A stretch of 64,000 nt of DNA from Adiantum capillus-veneris (taxonomy: Eukaryota; Streptophyta; Polypodiopsida; Polypodiales; Pteridaceae): NCBI GenBank assembly GCA_014529385.2, contig CM043958.1, forward strand, positions 120,390,518 to 120,454,517, in the 5' to 3' direction. Positions 54,805 to 64,000 of the stretch are shown here, one piece after another. A program made the position numbers and the translations under genes. Numbering within the stretch: the first letter of the stretch is position 1; each line of letters begins with the position of its first letter. The notes beneath the pieces are model-generated. The model had not been told where the DNA came from, searched no databases, and worked only from the letters and a program-made list of their open reading frames with translations.

Positions 54805-55765
54805 GAGGGACAACATCAGGAAGGAAATGCACACGAACGCCGAGAGCTACAGGAACTCCATGTATGGAGACATGATGAGAGAACTAAGGAAAGAGATCCG
54901 GGGGATACAGAATGAGGAAATTCAGACCATGAAAACGGAATTACGAAACCTAATCAAGGCCGAAGTAAATGTAACAGAATGCGTTATGCAAAAGAAACTC
55001 GATGAGGCAGTAGCAAATTTTGAAGCATGGAGAACAAATATGGAAAAGCACATGGAGGAAAAAGATGCAATAATCGAGGAGCTAAAAGGAGAACTTGCGG
55101 CTTGCAAATCCGCAACTAAGGAGAAGGGAGACGACCAACCTTCGGTGCTGAAGGAGCTCGAGGACATGAAGGACCAGATGAAAGCTCTACGGGAAGGAGA
55201 TGAACAGAAATGGAAAACGGCATCTTCATGGGCGGAACGTCTTGTTAAAACACAAGAAAAGGTTGATGAAGCAGAGAAATGGATTGAGGATGCGAAGAAA
55301 GGGAAGGCCCAAATGCCTGAGACCACACCTACTTCCACCATTATTAATATGACCATTGAGGAAGAGCAGAAAAGGAAGACTCGAGCTCTGCATGTGCGGG
55401 TCACAGGAGTCAAGGACAAAGAGAATGTAGATGAAGAGGTGATGGAACTGCTACAACGCATGGGCATCATAGAGCCTACTCACACAAGTGCATGGAGAGT
55501 GGGCAACAAAGGAGTCGATGAGAAGGGAAACGTAAAGGATAGGGCACTTATTCTCCGCTTCCCGAATATAGAAATAAGGAAAGAATTTCTAAAGAAGAGG
55601 CCAACTCTTAAGAAAACCGGTATTTTCCTGGGAGATGACCTTACATTGGCACAAGTGGCACACATGCAAGAGTTGATGCCAGAGATCAGGGCAGCAAGAG
55701 AAAAGGGGAAAATCGCCTTTTATAGAGGAGGGAAAGTAGTGGTTCTGGAAAAGCGCTCATCATGA
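54803..55765 (+). CDS. LINE-f ORF1: coiled-coil and L1 ORF1p-like protein
   Basis: Intact, 320 codons. Residues 1-175 are Lys/Glu-rich and strongly helical with heptad patterning (TELRNLIKAEVNVTECVMQ, EEKDAIIEELKGELAACKSA), a coiled coil likely to trimerise by analogy with L1 ORF1p. About 200-260 resemble its RRM (ALHVRVTGVKDKEN, DRALILRFPNIEIRKEFLKK). About 265-320 resemble its C-terminal domain (IFLGDDLTLAQVAHMQELMP, RAAREKGKIAFYRGGKVVV). Role by analogy: RNA binding and chaperone in the LINE particle. There is no upstream ATG because the TC tract precedes it, so the true N-terminus could be longer. It stops at TGA in the same frame as ORF2. Confidence 0.88.
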
Positions 55766-57715
55766 CGGTGCGAGACCTATGGGGCGACGCTCCGGATAGC
55801 GGCTTGGAATTGTAATGGGTCATAAAGGCTAGATGTAGGTGCCTTTGAAGACAGCTTTAGAGACAGAGACATAGTTTTCTACTCAGAGACACACCAGATA
55901 CCGGGACACCTTATGCCACATGTGAAGGGGTATTTATGGGAAACAGCGGGTCGACATGACAAGAGAACTCTACGAGGTAGCCTGGGTTCAGGAGGAGTAG
56001 CAGTCTTATTTAAAGAGGAGCTGAAACCACTACTACAAATTATCAATAAAGATGAACAAGCAAGGTATGCCGAGACAGGTAGATTTCTATATATCGCTAT
56101 ATGCTACTTCCCTCCAAGTACATCAGTCTACTCCGCACCTAAAGGACAATCCCCTTTCTCCATATTGAATAATGACATATGGGAGTTCTCTAGAGATGAA
56201 GACATCCTTCTCATAGGAGACTTTAATGCCAGAACGGCCAACTCTCAAGCAGTATTCTATGATACTTCTGAGGAAATGCTCAGAGAAGTGGATTTATCAC
56301 AGGAGGGGCTTACTAGAAACTCACAGGATAAAGAACACACTGAATATGGGAGACATCTCATGGAGATGGCAACTACACATGGTTTGGCCATACTTAATGG
56401 TCTAGAGAATTTCCCTTTATCTGGGGGATTCACATGCTTCCCGCACAGGCATGGGGCCAGTACAGTGGATTATGTCATGACTTCACCAAGCTTTATTTCT
56501 AGTATCGAGGACTTTAAGGTGGGACCCAGACCCGTTGGAATTGCAGTGGATCATGCTCTCTTGACCTTATCAATCTCCTTCCAATACAATGCCTCTCAAG
56601 TACAAAGGAAGAAGACACACACAAGATATACTTTCACGCCAGAGACTGATTCAGTCTATGTGGAAAAGATCTATAATAGGATGTGGGCAGCCGAGCCAGT
56701 ATATACTGTAGAGGAGATTACTTCTCAGCTAACAGAGATACTACATGGAGCAGCACAAGAGGCATACCCACATACTCAGCCTGATCAGAAGAGAGGATCT
56801 GGGAACATGCCCCAAAACAGTTGGTACGACGAGGAATGCAGAGAGACGAGAACCCAGGTCCAGAAAGAGCTTACACTTGGGATCATCACATATAAGCAGT
56901 CCCGGATTTCTCTTCGGCGTATAGTACGTCGCAAGAAAAGGGCATTTTTAGCCAAACTAAAGAAGGATTTATATCAGCTCTTCTTGAGTCAGGACTCACA
57001 TGAGGCCTGGCGCTTATTTCACAAGCACTCACTGCCTCCGACGATTACTTCTCCTGAGATCTGGGGTCAATATGTAACATCATTATATATGGTAGCTGGA
57101 CAGCCTCCATTACCAGATCCGCTAGAGCCATGCCCTGCTACTAGTAATTTCTTTACTATGGAAATGGTGGAAAAAGCCATCGATAAGATGAAGACAAGAA
57201 GAGCATATGCTCATGATGGTTTAGTAGCAGAACATCTGATCCATGCCAAGGATCTACTTTCAGAAGTCCTTGCTCGTCTGTTTAATCGGGTCATGTGTGA
57301 AGGACTACCTGAATCTTGGAAATTATCTACTATCGTACCTATTTTCAAGTCAGGGGATCCTATGATACCCGGGAACTACCGTACCATTATGGTGGGTCAC
57401 ACACTGACCCGACTGTATGCATCCATTCTGGAACAGAAATTGAGTAGATGGGCAAAGAATGAAGGCATAAGGGCAACAGGACAAGCTGGATTCAGGAGGG
57501 GTTATTCCACTTTAGATCATATTCTGACGCTTAGAGCCATTATTGAGGAAGGAAGAGCAAGCGGGAAAAGGATGTATTGTTGCTTTGTGGATTTTGGGAA
57601 AGCTTTTGATACAATACCAAGGGCCAGATTGATGCGCAGAATGCAAGAGTTAGGGGTCCCCAAAGAGATTATCTGGGGGATCATGGCCTTATACGGGTCA
57701 GTAACTGGTTATGTC
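55766..57715 (+). pseudogene. LINE-f ORF2: endonuclease and first part of reverse transcriptase
   Basis: Same frame as ORF1. The first block is IAAWNCNGS, then an in-frame TAA at 55,823. The long open frame 55,913-57,793 has GSGGVAVLFKEEL, FLYIAICYFPPSTSVY, ILLIGDFNARTANSQ, HGASTVDYVMTSPSF and AVDHALLTLSISF, all AP-endonuclease blocks. It continues to IVPIFKSGDPMIPGNYRT and CCFVDFGKAFDT. A 20-bp deletion at about 57,713, relative to LINE-a, shifts the frame just before the QGCPLSP block. Confidence 0.94.
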
Positions 57716-59350
57716 CGACATTGTTCATTCCACCGTTGGAGTAAAGCAGGGATGCCCACTGTCCCCTACTTTATTTGGTATGTATATAGATGAGGTATCA
57801 GATTACATTGATAGAGAGGGTGACAGAGGTGCTCAACTTGCAGGGTCATGGATCCCTTTGTTGTTGTATGCAGATGATATTGTATTGATAGCAGAATCAC
57901 CAGATGGAATGCAGAGGCAGTTAGATGCATTACATAAATTTGTGGAGGACAACGGACTGTCAGTAAATTTGGGTAAAACCAAAGTTATGGTGTTTAATAC
58001 CACACCGCAGTGGGTTAGGAGATCGGCACCTACATTTGCATATGGCCAGGATACAGTAGAGTACACAGATGCATACACATACCTTGGTGTGGTATTTACA
58101 GGACCGAACCTTACTCTTAAGAAAGCAGCGGATGCTAGATTGTCCAGAGCCTCTGCGGCCTTGGGAGGGTTGGAGAGGATGTGTTCACAAGTGCAGTTTC
58201 AGGAACCACGAACGAAACTTTGGCTCTTTGATACTGTGGTCGCTTCGGCTATGCTTTATGGGGTCCAGATTTGGGGACCATCTGTGGATCAGGATAATTG
58301 GAAGTCAATGGAGAGACCTTTGGTATCTATGATTAGGCCTCCGTACCACACGCGATTACCCGAGCGGAACTAGCCGCCCCTCCGATAGAAATTAAAGCTC
58401 TTACCAGATCAGTGTCCTTTATACATGGTTTGTGGGATACAAATAATTGCCGATATACTAGATTGGCCCTCGAATCCTCTCGACAATTAGCAATGAAAGG
58501 AGATACATCTTGCTGGTATGCGCAACTGTCCTCGTGGTTTCAGAGACACGCGTTCAGTATGGAAAGATAACCCCCCTTCCAATACTCTCTTGAGGCTCCA
58601 TCACTGGCAATCACACGAACGGAGATTAATAAAATCATCCGCCAAGATCTTATACAGCTGGACACTAAGAGGACATGGGTAGACCCTACACAAGAATTGG
58701 GCACGAAGATGGCCGACTACAAAGAAAACTTCCTACAACTATCTGAAGATGGATTTGTAATTCGCCCGAGCTACATGGATACCCACCTGTCTCATGGTTT
58801 GAGATGTGCTATTGGTCAGATTCGTACATCCTCACACCAGCTGGAAATTGAATTTGGCAGATTTAGGGGAATCCCACCTGAGAGCAGAATTTGCAAGTTA
58901 TGCGGAATGGAGCCGGAGACAAAATTACACTACATATGCCATTGCACCGTATGCTATGAGATACGTGGGCGTTTCCATTGCCTTTTCAAAGAAGGCTTTG
59001 GACCTCTAGATAAAGTCATGCAATACCAGGATCAAATATGCTTAGGCATGTACCTATTGGAACTACATCGGCGCAGGGATAATCTAATGAGAAGACAAAG
59101 AGCACTACAGCCTCAGAGGCAGATCACAGATTTCTTCGGATCGAGAGAAGCAGGAATGGAAGGAGAAGCAAGAGGCCAGCAGCGAGCACAAAGGAGTACC
59201 CACATTCATACCAAAGGCACCCTCATTGACAGGGCGATTGAGCTTAGGAAATCGAGATGACCACGACCGAGATGCAGAAGCACACTTCACCGGAGGAGAC
59301 TACAACAAAGGATTAGAAGCATTCTAGCCAGACACCCAGAATGCTCCTAA
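57711..59350 (+). pseudogene. LINE-f ORF2: rest of reverse transcriptase and finger
   Basis: 57,711-58,373 carries STVGVKQGCPLSPTLFGMY, LLLYADDIVLIAESPDG with intact Y-A-D-D, and VNLGKTKVMVFNTT. A deletion of about 20 bp near 58,334 and a TTA-to-TAA stop at about 58,567 follow. 58,697-59,260 encodes ENFLQLSEDGFVIRPSYMD and CKLCGMEPETKLHYICHC with all finger ligands. A TGA at 59,258 shortens the basic tail, which in LINE-g continues. Confidence 0.93.
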
Positions 59351-59526
59351 GAAGTTTATTTAATACTTTGTATTTAGTTTTCACATTTATTTTCACACTT
59401 TCACACTTTTCACACTTAGTACTTTAGTACTAAGGTACCCAGACATTGTAACAGATTCACCACTTTTGTATCAGTTTGGTCTCATAGGTCATCCTGGCCT
59501 TTTGAAGACGTTAATATAACATTTCA

Positions 59527-59529
<3 letters not shown>
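59351..59529 (+). other. LINE-f 3' UTR
   Basis: Contains TAGTACTTTAGTACTA (59,417-59,432), a perfect hairpin absent from LINE-a. It also has GTCTCATAGGTCATCCTGGC with the small GGTCA/TGGCC hairpin, and GAAGACGTTAATATAACATT before the TC tail. Confidence 0.88.

Positions 59530-59583
<54 letters not shown>
59530..59583 (+). repeat. (TC)n tail between LINE-f and LINE-g
   Basis: About 54 bp of pure TC; LINE-g begins directly after it, inside the endonuclease. Confidence 0.97.
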
Positions 59584-59585
<2 letters not shown>

Positions 59586-60296
59586 GATAAATGCTGAGAG
59601 AAGTGGATTTATCACAGAGGGGGCTTACTAGAAACTCACAGGATAAAGAACACACTGAATATGGGAGACACCTCATGGAGATCGCAACTATACATGGTTT
59701 GGCCATACTTAATGGTCTAGAGAATTTCCCGTTATCTGGGGGATTCACATGCTTCCCGCATAGGCATGGGGCCAATACAGTGGACTATGTCATGACTTCA
59801 CCAAGCTTTATTTCTAGTATCAAGGACTTCAAGGTGGGACCCAGACCAGTTCGGATTGCAGTGGATCATGCTCTCTTGACCTTATCAATCTCCTTCCAAT
59901 ACAATGCCTCTCAAGTACAAAGGAAGAAGACACACACAAGATATACTTTCACGCCACAAACTGATTTAGTCTATGTGAAAAAGATCTATAATATGATGTG
60001 GGCAGCCGAGCCAGTATATACTGTAGAGGAGATTACTTCTCACAACAGAGATACTACATGGAGCAGCACAAGAGGCATACCCACATACTCAACCTGATCA
60101 GAAGAGAGGATCTGGGAATCGGCCTCAAAACAGTTGGTATGACGAGGAATGCAGAGAGACGAGAACCCAGGTCCAGAAAGAGCTTACACTTGGGATCATC
60201 ACATATAAGCAGTCCCGGATTTCTCTTCGGCGTATAGTACGTCGCAAGAAAAGGGCATTTTTAGCCAAACTAAAGAAGGATTTATATCAGCTCTTC
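59584..60296 (+). pseudogene. LINE-g ORF2: endonuclease C-terminal part
   Basis: Open at 59,591-60,097 with HGANTVDYVMTSPSF and AVDHALLTLSISF, then a small deletion near 60,040 relative to LINE-f shifts the frame. The linker continues out of frame to 60,296. Confidence 0.92.
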
Positions 60297-61674
60297 TTGA
60301 GTCAGGACTCACATGAGGCCTGGCGCTTATTTCACAAGCACTCACTGCCTCCGACGATTACTTCTCCTGAGATCTGGGGTCAATATGTAACATCATTATA
60401 TATGGTAGCTGGACAGCCTCCATTACCAGATCCGCTAGAGCCATGCCCTGCTACTAGTAATTTCTTTACTATGGAAATGGTGGAAAAAGCCATCGATAAG
60501 ATGAAGACAAGAAGAGCATATGCTCATGATGGTTTAGTAGCAGAACATCTGATCCATGCCAAGGATCTACTTTCAGAAGTCCTTGCTCGTCTATTTAATC
60601 GGGTCATGTGTGAAGGATTACCTGAATCTTGGAAATTATCTACTATCGTACCTATTTTCAAGTCAGGGGATCCTATGATACCCAGGAACTACCGTACCAT
60701 TATGGTAGGTCACACTTTGACCCGACTGTACGCATCCATTCTGGAACAAAAATTGAGTAGATGCGCAGAGAATGAGGGCATAAGGGCAACAGGACAAGCT
60801 GGATTCAGAAGGGGTTATTCCACTTTAAATCATATTCTTACGCTCAGAGCCATTATTGAGGAAGGAAGAGCAAACGGAAGAAGGATGTATTGTTGCTTTG
60901 TGGATTTTCGGAAAGCTTTTGATACAGTACCAAGGGCCAGATTGATGCGCAGGATGCAAGAGTTAGGGGTGCCCAATGAGATTATTGGGGGATCATGGCC
61001 TTATATGGGTCAGTATAACTGGTTATGTACGTACTCCAGAAGGGGATTCCGACATTGTTCATTCCACCGTTGGAGTAAAGCAGGGATGCCCACTGTCCCC
61101 TACTTTATTTGGTATGTACATAGATGAGGTATCAGATTACATCGATAGAGAGGGTGACAGAGGTGCTCAACTTGCAAGGTCATGGATCCCTGTGTTGTTG
61201 TATGCAGCTGATATTGTATTGATAGCAGAATCACCAGATGGAATGCAGAGGCAGCTAGATGCATTACATAAATTCGTGGAGGATAGTGGACTGTCGGTAA
61301 ACTTGGGTAAAACCAAAGTTATGGTGTTTAACACCACACCGTAGTGGCTTAGGAGATCGGCACCTACATTTGCATATGGCCAGGATACAGTAGAGTACAC
61401 AGATGCATACACATACCTTGGGGTGGTATTTGCAGGACCGAAGATTACTGTTAAGAAAGCAGCGGATGCTAGATTATCCAGAGCCTCTTCGGCTCTGGGA
61501 GGGTTGGAGAGGATGTGTTCACAAGTGCAGTTTCAGGAACCACAAACAGAACTTTGGCTCTTTGATAGTGTGGTGGCTTCGACTATGCTTTATGGGGTCC
61601 AGATTTGGGGACCATCTGTGGATCAGGATAATTGGAAGTCAATCGAGAGACCTTTGGTATCTATGATTTCTTGA
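60297..61674 (+). pseudogene. LINE-g ORF2: reverse transcriptase
   Basis: 60,297-61,127 holds STIVPIFKSGDPMIPRNYRT and CCFVDFRKAFDTVPRARLM. Frameshifts near 60,985 and 61,015 lead to 60,976-61,344 with STVGVKQGCPLSPTLFGMY. The catalytic block reads LLYAADIVLI: an A replaces the first aspartate of Y-A-D-D, so the enzyme would be dead even without the stops (TAG at 61,342, TGA near 61,672). Confidence 0.93.
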
Positions 61675-62703
61675 ATGATTAGAGCCAAGGCCTCCGTACC
61701 ACAAGTGATTACCCGAGCGGAACTAGCGGCCCCTCTGATAGAAATTGAAGCTCTTACCAGATCAATGTCCTTTATACATGGTTTGTGGGATACAAATAAT
61801 TGCCGATATACTAGAAAGGCCCTCGAATCCTCTCGACAATTAGCAATGAAAGGGGATACATCATGTTGGTATGCGCAACTGTCCTCGTGGTTTCAGAGAC
61901 ACGGGTTCAATATGGAAAGATTACCCCCCTTCCAATACTCTCTTGAGGCTCCATCACTGGCAATTACACGAACGGAGATTAATAAAATCATCCGACAGGA
62001 TCTTATACAGTTGGATACTAAGAGGACATGGGTAGACCCTACACAAGAATTGGGCACGAAGATGGCCGACTACAAAGAAAACTTCCTACAACTATCTGAA
62101 GATGGATTTGTGATTCGCCCGAGTTACATGGATACCCACGTGTCTCATGGTTTGAGATGTGCTATTGGTCAGATTCGTAAATCCTCACACCAGCTGGAAA
62201 TTGAATTTGGCAGATTTAGGGGAATCCCACCTGAAAGCAGAATTTGCATGTTATGCGGAATGGAGCCGGAGACAGAAGTACACTATATATGCCACTGCAC
62301 AGTATACTATGAGATACGTGGGCGTTTTCATTGCCTCTTTAAAGAAGGCTTTGGTTCTCTAGATAGAATCATGCAATACCAAGATCAAAGATGCTTAGGC
62401 TTGTACCTACTGGAACTATATCGGATCAGGGATAATCTAATGAGAAGACAAAGAGCACTATAGCCTCAGAGGCAGATCACTGATTTCTTCGGATCGAGAG
62501 AAGCAGGAGTGGAAGGAGAAGCAAGAGGCCAGCAGCCAGCACAAAGGAGTACCCACATTCATACCAAAGGCACCCTAATTGACAGAGCGATTGAGCTTAG
62601 GAAATCGAGACGACCACGACCAAGATGCAGAAGCACACTTCACCGGAGGAGACTACAACAAAGGATTAGAAGCATTCTAGCCAGACACCCAGAATGCTCC
62701 TAA
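61675..62703 (+). pseudogene. LINE-g ORF2: thumb, finger and basic tail
   Basis: An open stretch of 262 codons from 61,675 with SSWFQRHGFNMERLPPFQY, SYMDTHVSHGLRCAIGQI and CMLCGMEPETEVHYICHC (finger complete). A TAG at 62,461, probably from CAG, is followed in the same frame by the basic tail ending at 62,703. Confidence 0.93.
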
Positions 62704-62883
62704 GAAGTTTACTTAATACTTTGTATTTAGTTTTCACATTTATTTTCACACTTTCACACTTTTCACACTTAGTACTTTAGTACTAAGGTACCCAGACATT
62801 GTAACAGATTCACCACTTTTGTATCAGTTTGGTCTCATAGGTCATTCTGGCCTTTTGAAGACGTTAATATAACATTTCATTTC

Positions 62884-62886
<3 letters not shown>

Positions 62887-62943
<57 letters not shown>
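62887..62943 (+). repeat. (TC)n tail of LINE-g
   Basis: About 57 bp of pure TC; beyond it the TC-LINE array ends. Confidence 0.97.
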
Positions 62944-62947
<4 letters not shown>

Positions 62948-64000
62948 AAAAGGAACCGTCATTTGTGCTAAGTAGCACCCATTCAAGCAAGGAGAGAAGC
63001 AAAGATTTCTGGAAGTGTAAAGTCTAGATCTTGTCACCATTTCAATACCGCTGCACTTGACACCTCTAGTTTACTCTTTGCTTGGAAAGCCGTTACGGCT
63101 CATCTTTCATGGCATGGCAGACAACAGCCCAACAGGAATTCGCTACGGATAGAAAGCATTCACTGGAGTAGGGCATTCTCTCTTACTCTTGTTGACAGGT
63201 TGCCACGCCAGGCATGCTTCCCTCCTTGTCATGGCATACGCACGGTGGATGATGTGGTTAACACGTCTAGGAATATGCTTCGTTTTCCTCAGGCAGCTGC
63301 ACATTTTGGTTTGGGCGTGCATTATCATCAGATTTGAGCGTGGTGGAGCACATGCTGGCTGCTTTCCTGCGCATTCCTCCATTGGCCAATGGAGGCCGTA
63401 TGTCCGATTGGACTTTATGGGACACACCTTTTGTTGCCATTTTTGCCCGCAACAGTTATGCTTCTCCTGCATGAGTCTTGACTGGCTGACAATTGTAATG
63501 CGCTATGGTCTTTGCATAAATTTAATCAATGGTAGAGAAAGGCTCTTATTGCAATCTGGAAGAGTCATTTGCCTCTGAAGGAACATCTGTTTCTATGGTG
63601 ACTTTTTGTTGGGAGTTCTCCCTAGTGTGCGTCACATTAGCTCTTCTCGTTGTGTCAGATGTTCAGGCCTGTGATGAGACTCTCAGTCATCTACTTTGGG
63701 ATTGTCGCTTCACCAGGGCCTTCCTTCACCGCATATCAGCCAGTATGCGCCTCCGTTTTCCCTCCGCAGTTTTCCACAAACAGTTTTGGGCTTTTGGCAT
63801 TCACCCAACTTCCCTTCAACGATTTGCGATCTTCTTCACGTGGGTCATCTTTTGGTCTCTATGGTTAATTGTGGAGCCAATGCAATTTTCGAATGTTCCA
63901 TCAGTATGCAAATCCCTTTCCTTTGTTCAAGATTTCACTTAGGCAATCCTTACATTTTGCCCTTGATGTAGAGGACATATCCCCGGATATCCTTCAGCTC
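62944..64000 (+). pseudogene. LINE-e: 3' part of an L1-type ORF2, cut by window end
   Basis: Plus-strand pieces in several frames: NMLRFPQAAAHFGLGVHYH near 63,270, LIAIWKSHLPLKEHLFLWW near 63,545, RCVRC then DETLSHLLWDCRFTRAFLHR at about 63,650-63,730. The last is the zf-RVT zinc-binding pattern of plant L1 reverse transcriptases, interrupted by a frameshift. FFTWVIFWSLWL follows. It belongs to the L1 type rather than to the TC-LINEs. Its end lies outside the window. Confidence 0.75.

Larger units (their letters stand above)
54803..59583 (+). mobile_element. LINE-f, most complete TC-LINE copy
   Basis: About 4.78 kb including the (TC)n tail. Holds an intact ORF1 and nearly all of ORF2: endonuclease, reverse transcriptase, Cys/His finger, basic tail. 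No 5' UTR is visible: ORF1 begins at the first base after TC. It is very similar to LINE-g and LINE-a over shared regions. A stop in the endonuclease and two small deletions in ORF2 make it inactive. Confidence 0.95.
59584..62943 (+). mobile_element. LINE-g, 5'-truncated TC-LINE
   Basis: Starts with sequence equal to LINE-f 56,268 onwards (MLREVDLSQRGLTRNSQD), so truncated inside the endonuclease. Ends with the shared 3' UTR (hairpin at 62,770-62,785, GAAGACGTTAATATAACATT) and a TC tail at 62,887-62,943. Confidence 0.94.

Overview
The window is plant nuclear DNA made almost entirely of dead and nested retrotransposons plus very long (GA/TC)n and (CA)n microsatellites. No host gene, rRNA, tRNA or CRISPR array is supported. 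Copia elements primed by initiator-tRNA-Met-type PBS sites, a chromodomain gypsy element and several endonuclease-bearing LINEs point to a land plant with a large repeat-rich genome. The mix of LINE types would suit a fern or another non-seed plant, but that is a guess.

Layout. 1-7.0 kb: AT-rich non-coding DNA with a 1.18-kb sequence present twice (1929-3114, 5839-7006) and several microsatellites. 7.0-18.2 kb: a minus-strand copia element (copia-1, 7288-17815) carrying a nested plus-strand copia element (copia-2, 10188-15345, perfect TGATC target duplication). Copia-1 sits between pieces of an older minus-strand relative of copia-2: a gag fragment on the left, and on the right an LTR and PBS fused to a fragment of LINE ORF1. 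18.2-23.9 kb: no recognisable gene. 23.9-26.8 kb: a non-autonomous LTR element (N1) inserted in a short tandem repeat.

27.3-62.9 kb: the main structure, five LINE copies (a, b, c, f, g), all on the plus strand, head to tail, each ending in (TC)n, with the next copy beginning directly after that tract. They encode a coiled-coil ORF1 protein with an L1 ORF1p-like RNA-binding part, and an ORF2 protein with AP-type endonuclease, reverse transcriptase and a C-terminal Cys/His finger. Copy c is split by a second non-autonomous LTR element (N2, 37009-39733, TSD ACGTG) and by a chromovirus-type gypsy element (40491-54365, TSD CTTCT). The gypsy element carries a different, poly(A)-tailed L1-type LINE (LINE-d, 43880-51221, 16-bp TSD), which is itself interrupted by an unidentified 419-bp insert. 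62.9-64.0 kb: the 3' part of another L1-type LINE, running off the window.

Interpretation. The repeated LINE-(TC)n-LINE-(TC)n order, with 5'-truncated copies joined straight to TC, suggests a LINE lineage that integrates into (TC)n tracts and brings its own (TC)n tail, so that each insertion creates the next target. In both copies that retain ORF1, ORF1 and ORF2 lie in the same reading frame separated by one stop codon. Almost all coding regions carry frameshifts and stops; the only intact one is the ORF1 of LINE-f. Coordinates of element ends come from reading repeat pairs, TSDs and tails by eye.
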